A stretch of 64,000 nt of DNA from Allium sativum (taxonomy: Eukaryota > Streptophyta > Magnoliopsida > Asparagales > Amaryllidaceae), in assembly GCA_030737875.1 (NCBI GenBank), contig CM060912.1, positions 460,974,310-461,038,309 of the forward strand, given 5' to 3'. The translations under genes and the position numbers were made by a program. This document shows positions 23,901 to 37,000 of this stretch, one piece after another. The notes beneath the pieces are model-generated. The model ran no database searches, was not told where the DNA came from, and worked only from the letters and a program-made list of their open reading frames with translations. Position 1 is the first letter of the stretch; each line of letters opens with the position of its first letter.

Positions 23901-25813
23901 GGCCGCGTTATGGCCCGAAGCGTCGTTTTGAATAAATTGGCTATTTTAAAATAAATAAAAATAGCGATAAATCGTTATAAAACATCATAAACGATATGGA
24001 ATGGAAATAAACTGAATTTGCTCGATTTATGTGGTATTTGATGGTTGAATGTGTTTGGTGTGAAAATTACATTAAAGAACAAAATTGATGTTGTCGAATG
24101 ATTTAACCATTAAAATAAATTGATTTGAAATTCTAAATATACGTGAATTGTTTGAAAAGGCCGAGTTAATTCTCATTTCAAATGATTGACCGACGATTGA
24201 AATTCGAAGATGAAGACGGTGGTCGAAGACCGGAGATCTTCACCTCGTTTGGATGGTAACCGAGGTCCTGATTGGGAGGCATCCCGAAATATGGATAATG
24301 AGTGGTGATCGTCCATACGTACGTGGTGATCGATGGGTTTGCGAGGTATTTAGTGCCTCCGGTTTCGTTCAGACCCAGAACGGACTTGTAAATGGACTGT
24401 GTGTCTGACATTGGATTTTATTCTGTGTTGATTGATCTCTATTAAATATACATCTGTTTGGCGGCGGAGAATTTATTCTTTTGCTTAACGCCCTTCTCTG
24501 AAACGCACGAGCTCAGAGGTTGTATATCGATGGACATCAGTCGCATGGCATGAACTGCCTGTGTGGCATGCTAAGATGCATTGATCAGGGCTTCTGTTGA
24601 AAAGCAAAGTCTTGTGGTGATGATCAAAGCACCGCCTGTGTGGCGTAGCTTTGTGTATAACGTGAAATCGCGAGCCTCACACCCCGGTAATGACCAGAAC
24701 CGGGAGAGGACATCAGGGAGGGCCTGCGTTTCTTTCTAGCTAGGGTGGTGTCAGTGACCTACCAGCCCTGACATTTATATACTTTTCACCTGTGTGGTTG
24801 TTGCTGTTGCGAGGCGCCTCGGTTTGATCAGACGATCCGGGTCCGATGGAGTCATTCGTTGGCTCATTTACACCCCAAAGGGTGGGGAAACGCAGTGTTC
24901 AGGCATTTTAATCCACATCGGTGGACCGGCCCTGACGATCCAAAGGCTTGACTGAATACTTGCCTGAGACACGGGCTAGAGCGTCTCGAATTCGGTAAGG
25001 ACTATCTTTTGCCTTGGTTCATGATGGAAATCCAATTTCCAAATACGTCATCGTGCGGTTTTGATTGTATATATATATGGCGACATGATATATGGTACCC
25101 ATGCCGTCTATGATTGATAGTTATGATTCGAAATTGTTTTCAAAACATATAAACACTAGCAATAAAATCAAATGCCTTTGTTTTATTCGTATCAAGCATA
25201 TTTTGGCCGTTATAAGGTAAAAACTCTATCCTCCGGTTTGCGTTGCATTGTGTGATGGGAACTGAGTCTTATAACGGTTTCATTTTTATAAAAAGCATAG
25301 CGATGTTTAAAAGAAAGATTTGTTTTAAAGCACCGGCAATCCAATGGAGTAAACCCATTCCACGAAAGTGGCGTGGTCCTGTGATTAGCCATATTATATA
25401 TGTGTTGAATAGATTTCTCATACCAGTCCCATGACTGACTCGTAGTTTGTTTCACTTTCAAACTCGGGTGCCCCTTTTTCTACACGGGCAGCCTTGTATT
25501 CAGGTTTAGCTGGTTCTTTCTGGATAGCTGGAGTTGAAGATGGATTCTATCATTTATTTCTTTTTATGCTGTTCAGCTCCTATTGTACATATTATGTTTG
25601 TTTTCCGCTGTAGACATTTATGTATAGCTGAACTGTATTTGTACTAAGTAAGATCCTGTATACTGTGTAACTCTGATGATTACTTTTATCCAGTGTATTC
25701 TATTGTTCATTATCTGGTGTATTTACTTAATTCTGTTCTGCTATTATCTGTTTCTGTGTTATATTCCAAAGATAACCCTTGCCGCCGTCAGTACGGGGTT
25801 TGGGGTTGTCTCA
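20924..25813 (+). repeat. 3' LTR of element A (4890 bp)
   Basis: Nearly identical to 7974-12894. Visible differences include shorter TA runs (22574-22597 and 25066-25078), a C-run at about 21825-21837 in place of CCCCCCTCGC, and the TATA box changed to TAAAAATA. The palindrome pair lies at 23761 and 23843. The right border meets the target duplication ATTTT (25814-25818). Confidence 0.95.
24353..24884 (+). other. Conserved leader block with hairpins I and II (A, 3' LTR)
   Basis: The motif starts at 24353, hairpin I lies at 24460-24492 and hairpin II (CACCC-CAAA-GGGTG) at 24871-24884, as in the 5' LTR. Confidence 0.6.
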
Positions 25814-25818
25814 ATTTT

Positions 25819-28789
25819 GGCCATCTGCTATAAGTTGCTCAACCAATATCACCCATTGGTTAATAACCAAACAAATGTTGCATTTGGATTTAAAAATCAA
25901 TAACCAGTTCAATAATCCAATCGTATGGGTTCCATAGTTCAAATAACGATTATATACCGATAAATAATCAGTTTAACTAATAGTGGTCAACCAATAATTC
26001 AAGCATCCAATTTAATTTAAATATGTTTATATTATTATAAACGTAACCAACAAGGTAAGTTAACTTATTTGGAAATCACCGTTAAAATTAATGATGTCAT
26101 TTCATTTAAATTAAACTGTTTAATTTAAATATTTGATAAAAATATTTAGCACGCATCAAACAACCATCAAACAACCAATTATTAGCAACCATAGCATATG
26201 GATGATAAACCCGACTTAAAATCGTTATAAGCGGGGAACCGAGTAAGGTTAACTCACCTTAATCTATGTTCTGTAAACAGCTTGTTCTAGATAATTCCAA
26301 CCATGTCCAATTCAATTCCATTACATAACGTTCTGCTCATAAATGCGGTTCCATTCTGTTTTGAATCGGTCAATTCTGATAGAATATAAATACGTTGTTA
26401 ATATTTAAAATTTTACTTTATTTTAAATAACTAATAAATTCTAAATTTAATTAACAAACAAATTACTTTTTATTTAAATATTTTGGGCCGGCTTCTTCAT
26501 CGACTGCTCCATCTGTCCTTGTTTTGTTCCAAATTGCGACGGCAAATCCCAGAATCCTGGCCAACTAGTTATAATCCTGTCATATTTTAAATATTATAAA
26601 ATTATTAGCAATTTAAAATATAATTTAATTAACTTTTAAACTCCATAATAATTTTCACAAATTATTAGTTCAAATAAACTTAGTAGGCCCCTTGCCCTTT
26701 ACTTCCGAATTGGGCCTCCCTTGTATCGCTAGCTCAACCATTTAAAATCCCATCCTCTACACTCCAAAGTGGTCCACGTTGCAACCCTTTCCAGATAAAA
26801 GAAAAGAGCAGCCATCACTTTATACTAGTCTTCGTTTCCCTCTTGTCCAAAATAAAACCACCACGATGCTAACCAATCACTGCGCTCCCCTTCACTCCTC
26901 CGTTGACCAGAGATGAATCGAACCCTTCGAGAAGACCGCCTCCAAGTTGCTTGCGAGCGCCAGCCGTACCACATCGTCGCCTCCCCTTTGTTTCAGAAGT
27001 TAACCCTATTCCCATCGCCTTACAGTCAAGATCCAGTCCTCGATATCAATTTAAATACCATCAAAATCGTTCAGGTAATAAATCTCGCTGTTCTTCATAT
27101 ACTGCGGTTTATTATTTTGAGAACAAGTGTATAGATAAAGTGATTTTTGGCAAAAAAAAAACGGTTCGAATGGGTTATGACTGTAAATTTATGATTTGCG
27201 TGACTCAGTAGGGTTGTTTGGTCACGAATTGTATTAGTTGTGAAGTGAGTAGTTTTGGTTTGAGGAAGTATTGGTATCGCAGTGTATTTATTGGTGCATG
27301 GGATTATGAGATGAGATCAATGGTTGTTCAATAGGCCTGCGCGGCTATGTATTGTCCCTTCATGTAGGAGTTGTGCTTCAGTCTGTTGCGGTGAGAAGAT
27401 CGAGGGGGAGAAGCGATGTACAGGTTGATGGATAGCCAGCTTCAGAGTTGAGTTGTCTTCTCCGATAGGTTACATGCTACTGGTAGGATGTTTGAAAATA
27501 GGTTAGGTATTGTTGTCTTCACAAGTGTTGTCATTTGTCAACAATAGTGATGGTGAAAAATCTGCCAAAGTACAAATATGCTTGATGGATGTTTTTACGA
27601 GGAGTTCACATCAATATTAAACCCTGTGGTAGTTTGGCTTGGTAATAGATATTGTGCAGGAGCACATGGACGTGAAGAACTATCCCTTCCTTATTTTAAA
27701 TTTTCTTTTTCTACTGAATTTGATTTGATACTATGCTTTGTTATTAGATAGTTTGTGTTGGATGTGTTCAAACCAGCACTAAAGTCTGTAAATTCGGCTT
27801 GGCATTGTACATGAATATGAAAAAAGCTGTCTCTATCTTACTTTATTTTTCCTATTCTACTTCTGTATGTGATTTTATATTTGCTTGGTAATGTTGACAT
27901 CAGTTTGTTAATTTACTTGGAAAAAGATATTGTACATGAAAGTGAAAAGCTGTTCTTATTTTATTGCATTTTCCATGTTCTTTATTTATATGGCACTTTG
28001 CTTGGTATTGAATGGGTTTGGTTTGGAATGTTATTCGCTGTTGTAAATATATATGCTGTTTGTTTCAATGAAAAAAATACTACACGCTTGATTATCATGA
28101 TTCATCTTTTTTATGTATATACTTCACATATGATTTGATTTGTTATGCGTACACTTGGGATTTTATATCGCTGTGTATGTCATACCGTTTTGCTATTATA
28201 CAGTAAAGTCTGTAAATATATAAATATTTATAAAATATTATCGATAAATATTTAAATAAAACCCGAAACTGTTAAATTCAAAATAAATAAATAAATTATC
28301 ATCGTCACATATACCCGGTTGGAATAGTATCTCACTTAATATCAAATTTTAACTCAGTATCAAAAATTTAAGTTAACCGCTATCTAAATTATATAGAAAA
28401 CACTATTGAATTTATTAAATAAACATTATCTTTTACTAACGATTGCCATAGAGACTATTTTGAAATTTGAATTGGACATAACTAACAATTTATAAACTAA
28501 AATTTTAATTTTTCTCTTTCATTAGAAAATTATCACTAAACAGATTCCAACGTTTCTCGTTTCACGAAATTTCGACTTATATCAAATCCAACACATTCAA
28601 TTGAAGTTCAAAACCGAATATTACGAACTACCGCGCCATTACGAGCTCGTTTATAATTAAATATACACTATAAAGTTAACTTCGATTTAATAAACGGATT
28701 AAATATTAAAAATCCATAATATTCCAATTAAAATATTTAAACAAAATTAAATATCCAAATTACAATGGCCAAAAATCTGGGTTATTACA
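25819..28789 (-). repeat. Left LTR of element B, part 2 (start of the LTR in minus sense)
   Basis: Continues the B LTR after element A and matches 36084-38786. It has about 225 bp (about 27001-27225) that the right LTR lacks. In minus sense a TATAAAG lies at 26824-26818, kept in the right LTR at 37088-37082. No gene is seen; the frames at 26903-27211 and 25676-25903 are chance frames. Confidence 0.85.
26818..26824 (-). promoter_or_regulatory. Candidate TATA box of element B LTR
   Basis: TATAAAG in minus sense, kept in the right LTR (37082-37088). It would leave a U3 of about 2 kb and a leader of over 4 kb. Evidence is only motif and conservation, so this is tentative. Confidence 0.35.
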
Positions 28790-29977
28790 TTCTTTCCCCC
28801 TTAAAAGAATTTCATCCTCGAAATTGCTAAGGTAAGGAAAACGTCACAGCCCACTATATTTTCTAAATCCAATTCATTTTAAACCAAATATCAATCCAAT
28901 ATCGCAAATATAAATATCCTAAAATATCGAAAATTTTCTAACATTTTAAATTCCCGGAAAAATTCAGCAGAGTCTACCCTGTATGGAGTGACGTCTGCGA
29001 TATCGCAGAAACAAATAATATATACATCGACTCAAAAGGCCGGAAAACGAAATTCAAAACCCAAAAATTATATTTTCACGTAGGCGTACCTTATGCGAGC
29101 GCTATTGAGTGTATTTGCTCAACTTATTCCGATTTTCTCATCCAAAAGTTATCCTCATAGCCTTCTAACACCTGTATTCAACTCAATTCAACGTGTTACA
29201 TGAAATTTTTAAATAATACTTCATTGGTCAACAAGTATAATTTCACCAATTCCCAAGGCATACTCAGAATGTATGTGTAAACCAGGTTTAAATCACCTAG
29301 TCTTAACTCATAAGCAGTTCCATTCAAATTTTATTATACTGGAAATTTTAGTTTTAATCCGTTCAACTTTTTTTAGCTAGTGATAAATTTATTTCAACCA
29401 ATCTTATATCCAAACAACAGCCAATACACAACAATTCAATCAACCATTCAATTTACATTAAATTCCATTAATGTTCAACATTAATATTTACTTCAACAAT
29501 TTAAGTCTTATTTCATATCCAATTACTAAATTGATTTCATTTTATAATTCCAATCCTGTATTTTATTTATCCCAAGTTAAATTCTGATTTTCAATTTCAT
29601 TTTAAAATTCTTATTCACAGCTATATATGTGAAATTTTTGGTTATATTAACCATTCAAAATCCAAATTCCCATTCGAATTAATCAAACAACAATATCTCA
29701 ATAACTTAATAAAATTATTTCCTTTCTATAAAAATACAATTTGGGTAAATTTATTTCATTTACCCTATTAACAAAACAATATTGTGTACATTCCCAGTCC
29801 AATGCTTCTCAATATTTGAACCAATCAACAACACAATACAACACATTTTTATATAAAATCCACAAATACGCACTTATACATATACACTTAACTCAATCTA
29901 GTGTGTTACTAACCCCATCTCTATCGACTCACGCCACAGAGCCAAGGTTATCACTAAACCAATAGCTCTTATACCAC
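28790..29977 (-). other. Internal region of element B (non-coding)
   Basis: 1188 bp between the LTRs. In minus sense it begins with a degenerate primer site (TGGTATAAGAGCTATTGG, 29976-29959) complementary to tRNA-iMet and ends with a polypurine tract (revcomp of TTCTTTCCCCCTTAAAAG, 28790-28807) preceded by a TCGAGGATGAAAT-like sequence. I see no gag or pol motif on either strand. The 74-codon plus frame at 29741-29965 looks accidental. Confidence 0.8.
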
Positions 29978-30293
29978 TGTAATGACCCAGCAGGAATTCG
30001 AGCCCCGAATTCCGATAATAATACATCATCTCGTATTACTAGTCAAAACTCAAGTATCGAAAACACCAGATAGTTATTAGAAATAATTTAAAGGGTGAGA
30101 TAAGAAAGAAAGAAGTATTAGAAAAGAAGAAGAAGATCCAACACCACACAGAGTCTCAGATCGCAGCGGAACAAAATGTAATACAGAAATAAATCTTTAT
30201 TGAGAGCTTGAAAATGTACTTATAATCATCTGAGTACATCAACACACACCGGGACAGTTATAATAATCTATCCTCATATACATCACACAGCGG

Positions 30294-33077
30294 GACTGTT
30301 ATAATAAACACCAGATATGTCAAGTAGGAGATATTTCAATCATATTCGAGCTCTTATTGATAAAGATGGGAATTTAATGTTTAAAGCTGAAGAAATTGAA
30401 AAAGAAGCCATAAAATACTTTTCAGAATTATTTAATGGACCTTCAAATGTGCCTGCATTTACTTTTCAGCCAGTCAGTGATATTAATGCCCAAGGTCAAG
30501 AATTTCTTTTATCTGAAATTTCTTTAATTGAAATCAGAGAGGCTCTGTTTTCAATTCAGAATGATACTAGCCCTGGTCCTGATGGGATAAATTCAATGTT
30601 TATGAAATTGCATTAGGATTTGCTAAAGCAAGATTTACTTTAAGCTATTCAAGACATTTTTAGATCTAGAAAACTACCAAAGTCCATTAATCATACATTC
30701 ATAACTTTGATTCCAAAAAATGATAGACCTACAGAGATTTCTCATTATAGGCCTATTTCCTGCTGTAATTTATATTACAAAGTATTTGCAAAAGTTCTAT
30801 GCAATAGGCTAAAACCCTTTTTGCCTTATTTAGTTTCAGAGAATCAGAGTGCTTTTGTTATGGATAGGTACATTGGTGACAATATACTACTAGCACATGA
30901 GATGTTGAGGGATTTTAAGAAAAAAGGTATGGCAAAAATGTGTGTTAAGGTGGATTTGCAAAAAAGCTTATGATAGCATAAATAGGAAATTCATTTGTCA
31001 AATTATGTCTTTAATGAATTTTCCTAATCATTTTATAAGCTTGATTTATGAATGTATGTCAACAGCTACCTTCTCTATCTTAATTCAAGGAATTCCAAAA
31101 GGGTTTATTACGTCAACAAGAGGAATCAGACAAGGAGATCCTCTATCTCCTTATCTTTTTGCTTTAGCAATGCAGTTTTTCACTTATCAAATGGATGAAG
31201 CAGTTTCAAATAAATCTTTTCAGTCAAGCAGTTCAGTGCAACCAATTATTTCTCATCTCCTTTATGCAGATGATTTAATGATTTTTGGGAAAAGTTCTAG
31301 GCAAAATGCAATTGCTTTGACATATATTTTTCAGCAGTTAAGAACTTGTGCAGGTTTGAAAGTAAATGCGGGTAAAACAAAGATTTTCTTCAGTAGTTCA
31401 GTAACAAATGAGCAAGAAATTTTGGATATTTTGGGCTTTGATAAAGGATCTTTACCTATAAAATACTTAGGTGTTCCACCATCATCTAACTATTTGCATT
31501 ATTCTGAGTGCAATGCTTTGATTCAGAGAATTCAGGTTAAAATTCAAGGTTGGGAGACTAAAATGTTATCTTATGCTGGAAGAGCTGAACTGATTAATGG
31601 AGTGTTGACTCCAATCATCCTTTATTGCTTATTTATATATCAAATACTAGAGTTTACCTTAAATAAATTGCAATCAATGTGTTCTGACTTTTTTTAGGGA
31701 GGTGCAGGGCACAAAATAGCATGGAATTCATTGTGTAAGCCTAAAAGTGAAGGGGGTATTGGTTTGAATTTTTTTCTGATTTAAAAAAGGCAGCATGTGT
31801 TAAACTGTTATGGAAATATTTGTCAGACAATTCTTTATGGAGCAAGTGGATGAAGAATAAATATTGCAAAGGTAAATTCTTCTGGTCTATGTCTAAAGAT
31901 AATAATTCCTCATCTACATGGAAATCCATGCTTAGACTAAGATCTCATTCAAAATAGTTTTTTAATAGAGTTATTGCAAATGGGAATGATACTTTTTTAT
32001 GGCATGATCCTTGGATAAATTGTCAGTGTTTAGTAGACATTCTTGGTTATGACAGACTACATTTGATAGGTAATTCAAATCAAAAAGTAAGCTCTATTAT
32101 AAGTGATGATAATTTGAATCCTCTTATTCATCCAGCAACTAGAGAGTTAATTGATGAAATAAGTACAATTCAGATTCACCCTAATCTCAGAGAGGATAAA
32201 TATGAGTGGTGTTCTGGTGGAAATTTCTCATATCATAAAGCATGGAACTTTGTGCGAAATCATGAAGAAATTGATCATGTTTTCTCAGTTATTTGGCACA
32301 ATAAAAACTGCAGGGAAATGTCTTTTATCACCTATTTAGCAGGAATGGGAAGATTGAATACAAAGGACAGAATTTTAAGATTTAGGAACATCTCAAATAC
32401 CTTATGTCCTCTATGCGAACTTCATCCAAAATCAATTAAGCATCTTTTTTTCCAGTGTGACTATTCCTCCTTTAGTTATCTTTAAAACAGAAGCTGGATA
32501 TCTCCTTGACAACAGATCTGCAATTAAGAAGCGAATTGAGGGAAATTAATCATCTTTTCAAAACAAAAGATCAAATTAGTGATCTTGCATGTGGAGCAAT
32601 CACTTCAGCGGTGTATTTTATCTAGAAAGAAAGAAATGAAAGAATCTTTAATAACCGACGTACCAGCATGATGTCCAAGCTCAATCAAATCGTAAGGGAG
32701 ATCCAATTTTTGGTTAGAAACAACGGAAGTAAATATGAACGGAGTTTGAGAAATTTTCAACTACTGAAGACTTGGGGAGTTGACTTAGTGGACACGGGGT
32801 AGAAGATGAAGAAGATCATCGGGTTTTGTAGTTTGCTTTTGATGGGTTCGGCCGTGATGGGCCAGTAGAGAGACTTCTATTGTTTGTTTCATTTCTTTAT
32901 TACAGCCTTTGTAAGCACTTTTTATGGTTGATATTTGCTTTGTCTTCACCAAATTTATATGAACTCTTTTTCCCTGTAAAGTACCCATCTAGGTTAGGAG
33001 GAAAACAGGGTTTTAAAGAGGCATATAAAGGAGGTTTTTAATAGGTATTCGCAATATAGAGTACCAATTTTCAAAAA
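30294..33077 (+). mobile_element. 5'-truncated L1-type LINE in the right LTR of B
   Basis: About 2.78 kb flanked by a 12-bp target duplication ATCACACAGCGG (30282-30293 and 33078-33089), of the length usual for LINEs. The insert starts inside ORF2 after the endonuclease and ends in a short A-run (CAAAAAA) instead of a long tail. The first about 23 bases are filler matching nearby LTR sequence. The left LTR of B at 4996-5008 shows the uninterrupted target. Confidence 0.92.
30317..32485 (+). pseudogene. LINE ORF2 remnant: reverse transcriptase and C-terminal zinc-binding region
   Basis: This is the reverse transcriptase part of a plant L1-type ORF2, in pieces. The first piece (30317-30616) ends near SPGPDGINSMFMKL. 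Stops lie at 30614-30616 (TAG) and about 30641 (TAA). The next piece has IPKNDRPTEISHYRPISCCN (about 30710) and SENQSAFV. One extra A near 30965 shifts the frame just before AYDS. The third piece (to 31697) has GIRQGDPLSPYLFA (about 31115) and the catalytic YADD (about 31266). A TAG replaces the usual Trp before GGAGHKIAW, and another frame change lies near 31770. The last piece (32063-32485) contains the zf-RVT-like C-terminal module (CPLCELHPKSIKHLFFQC). The enzyme would reverse-transcribe LINE RNA at the target; this copy is dead. Confidence 0.92.
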
Positions 33078-33720
33078 ATCACACAGCGGAATAATACAAC
33101 ACCATACGTCTGAACTCTTCCAGCTCGTCTCTTCACAGCATACGATAACCTGAACCTGTACACCTCGGTCTAACCCGAGCATTACAAATACCGGGTCAGC
33201 TGGTGAACCAGAGTGAGAAACCCACTAAGTTTAAAGGTATCACACAACTTGATTTTAAAGTTAAAAATCCTTTCTGAAAGAAAAGGATAATCGTAAGACT
33301 AAATCCATTCATAAATACAGACGGTTTTTACCTTATGATAACCCAAAACATTTTTGAAATCATATCTCATTGTGATATTATAATAGTGTCTAAACACAAA
33401 TAAATAGAATCTAGCAGAACGCTTGCATCTCACGCTCCACATATATAGTATACAAACAAAACCGCGACGCTTATTGGAGAATGGATTCTGACTATGATAA
33501 GGTATAGAACCACCTGCCGATAGTGTATCTCTAGAGGCGAATACACTGGGTTCAACAAGAACGTCTTGCAACCCGGCCCACACATGACAGACCACTCATT
33601 TTGCTTGAGTGTATCGATTGTATATCACCAACAGTTTTGGAGCTACCCACCGTTTCCCGAAAAGGGACAACATCGATAGATTAAAAAAGGAAAAGGAATT
33701 TCTCTAGATAGGTGATTATA

Positions 33721-34035
33721 CACCCTAATGGGTGCGTCCCACATAGCCATGCCGCCTGCCGATTTTTGTCATTTCCTCGTTGATGTGGCTTGAGGTTTGA
33801 ATTTCTTTCTAGAACATCTGGCCACCATTCACTTTGAATGCCACATCATCAAATCCATCAGATATCACTAATTGACGTCCACAAAAAAACTCTAGTAGTT
33901 AAGCTAAGAGAGGTGCCCCTCTCTGCCACCAACTATAGTATGTTTGAAGAAAGCAACGTACGTAATTCCTTTGGAAATACTCTATCCGACATCCATCCAT
34001 ACAAGTTGTCCCGGGATTGGACAAACCGAAGGCAA
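33721..34035 (-). other. Conserved leader block with hairpins I and II (B, right LTR)
   Basis: Hairpin II (33721-33734, CACCC/GGGTG), hairpin I (33896-33935, inner GAGAGG/CCTCTC at 33908-33923) and the sequence motif (about 34000-34035), in minus-sense order motif, I, II. Matches the left copy. Confidence 0.55.
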
Positions 34036-37000
34036 CCTCTTATTGCATCCTAGGAATCACCCAACGGATCAATAGCGAGTAGTCCTTGCAATCAATAGAT
34101 TTCAACGACGACTGAATTACTATCAAAATATCTCTGGTTGCAACATTAGAGAAATTTATCAAGCAACCCTTCCGCTTATGAAGATCCACGGTCTTCAACT
34201 GCTCCATCTTCAATTAGCATCTTTTACGTATTTGCTGGTTTGAAATGGTGTTCGAATATAAATTCGATCCCGGACTTTCCGTACCAACAGCACATTGGGC
34301 ATGATTTACATAGTTGGTTATTTAACTATAAAAAAAATCATAAAAATAAAATAAAACCTTTGGTTCATTACACAGCGTCACTTGGCCATTAAAATAATAT
34401 AACTGTTGTAATACCAAAGATAATATATTAGTTTAATATATAAATATTCTCGAATCATTTTATTAAAATACTTAAAAGAAATACCTTAAAATCCTATCTA
34501 ATTTCCCTTTATTATCCTTTAAAACATTTTCCACCACATTAGTTATCGTTGAGACCGATTCACTTACCATCATAAAACATCGTTACAAAACCCCTTTTAT
34601 TTCGTTATTCTAGAAATATCATTCATATTCTCAAGCCCTCCTTTATTTTCTTTTATTTTGGAATTCCATCATATATATATATATATCCCAATTCTTTAGA
34701 TAACGTTACACTAATACTTCCCCAAATAATTTACTTTAACATAACCACAATTACAGCTCATATCATCCTTCGATAATCCTGAAATTGTTCAAGTTGGGGT
34801 ATTTTAATTACCTCTCAGACCTTAGTCAACCACATTCTTATCTTAAGATAAATATGAATTGTGATTCAAAAACCCATATTCATTTTAATACCACTTTACT
34901 ATTGCATTGAAACACAGTTTTATAAAACCTTCTTACTTTTGAAGTCTCCTTTTTAAATATATGGTTATTACTAAATTCATTGATTCAGTAAATGATTTAT
35001 ACGGGTTGACTTTTAAACTCTAACTACTTTAAAACTATTTGTCCCATTATCTGGATTTTTATTTCAAATCCTAATTCCAAACATTTTAACCAAATTTAAT
35101 TACATAAATCTCTTTACTAATTCTTTAAATCATTTCCTTTGGGAAAGCTTACTTCAATCTTATCTATTACACTAAACATTAATTTATAATTTAACGGTTT
35201 AACTCCTTATCCACAATTCTTTTACACCTCTCTAGTTTAATATAAAACCTTTCCCATCTCGATTTCCCTTACTTAAAATATTAAGTAACATTTACTTTAA
35301 GCTTACCATCTTCACTTAAAATCACTTTATAACTTCATTTACCAAATTCGGTTTAAATGTAAACCCGTTCATAAACTTCCTTTAAAATTCAATTATACTT
35401 CATTTCTCACTTCAATCACTGACTTAAGTGGACTTGATTTAAGAAATAATTCCTTAAATTAAATAAAACTTTAATTTACTTTATCATTAACTGGAGCTAA
35501 ATTTCCTTTTTTTAAAATCTCATTAAGCCAAACAACTATTCACTAAATTATTTCATTAGATTATCGATACAATCTAATCTAGTTAATAATCAATTTTCGT
35601 TAAATAGTTGGCTTGGATAATCTTAAAACATGGTTAACCTATTAATCAACTCTAACTAGACTTTTTATTTAAATTAATAAATAACATTATTAATTTAAAT
35701 AATCTTATTTACTTCGATTATTATTAAATGAACAATAATCTATTTCTAAATAATTTCCTTTTAATTGTTCTTAAAAGCAATAAATCCCAGTTATTAATCA
35801 TCGCTAATTCTAGCCCACTTGCTTATCAATCTTATTAATGTAAAAACCGGTTTTTATAAAATTATTTAGCAATTACGATGAAGCACGTGCTTTGCACATG
35901 GTAGATTTTGGTACAAAATAGCGGTTAAAACAAACGATATATATAGTTGGTTTATCCCCCTTTTTTTACTTTATTTAAAAATATGTTTAAAAATATACAT
36001 ATTCAGTAAAAATAAATTTCATAACTTCATTTCGATTGATTCACCTGACAGTAAATCAATCTTTATAAAACAGTTTGTATTTTGGCCTTCTGCTATAAAA
36101 TGCTCAACCAATATCACCCATTGGTTAATTACCAAAAAAATGTTGCATTTGGGTTTAACAATCAATAACTAATTCAATAATCCAGTCATATAGGTTCAAC
36201 AGTTCATATAATGATTATATACCGATAAATAATCAGATCAACTAATAGCGGTCAACCAATAATTCAAGCATCCAGTTCAATTTAAATACGTTTATATTAT
36301 TATAAACATAACCAACAAGGTAAGTTACTTTATTTGGAAATCATCGTTAAAAATAACGATGTCATTTCATTTAAATTAAACAACTGTTTAATTTAAATAA
36401 TTGATAAAAATATTTAGCACACATCAGATAACCATCAAACAACCAATAATTAGTAGCCATAGCATATAGATGATAAACCCGACTTACAATCGTTATAAGT
36501 AGGAAACCGAGTGAGGTTAACTCACCTTGATCTGTGTTCTGTAAACAGCTTGTTCCACATAATTCCAATCCTGTCCAATTCAATTCCATTACATAACATT
36601 CTGCTCATAAATGCAGTTCCATTCTGTTTTGAATCGCCCAATTCTGATAGAATATAAATACGTTGTTAATATTTAAATTTTTACTTTATTTTAAATAACT
36701 AATAAATTCTAAATTTAATTAACAAACAAATTACTTTGTTTTAAAATACTTTAGGCCGGCTTCTTCATTCACTGCTCCATCTGTCCTTGCTTTGTTCCAA
36801 ATTGCGACGGCAAATCCCAAAATCCTGGCTAACTAGTTATAATCCTGTCATGTTTTAAATATTATAAAATTATTTGCAATTTAAAATATAATTAACTTTT
36901 AAACTCCATAATAATTTTCACAAATTATTAGTTCAAATAACCTTAGTAGGCCATTTGCCCTTTATTTCCGAAATTCGGCCTCCCATGCATCGCCAACTCA

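Larger units (their letters stand above)
7974..25813 (+). mobile_element. Element A: Ty3/gypsy chromovirus with 4.9-kb LTRs
   Basis: This is structurally complete: 5' LTR 7974-12894 (TG...CA), primer site, gag-pol with C-terminal chromodomain, polypurine tract and 3' LTR 20924-25813. The flanking 5-bp target duplication ATTTT is perfect (7969-7973 and 25814-25818). The matching place in the right LTR of B (36079-36083) still shows the uninterrupted site, which confirms both borders. The two LTRs look nearly identical in the stretches compared (roughly 1-3 differences per 100), so this is one of the younger insertions. The chromodomain and the Gag/Pol sequence suggest the Tekay/Del group. A solo LTR at 16581-19863 splits the integrase, and two in-frame stops interrupt gag-pol, so this copy is not autonomous now. 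Confidence 0.95.

Noticed and set aside
26903..27211. Arg/Pro/Ser-rich 102-codon frame
   Set aside because: It lies in the B LTR, overlaps another frame, and the right LTR lacks most of it through a deletion.
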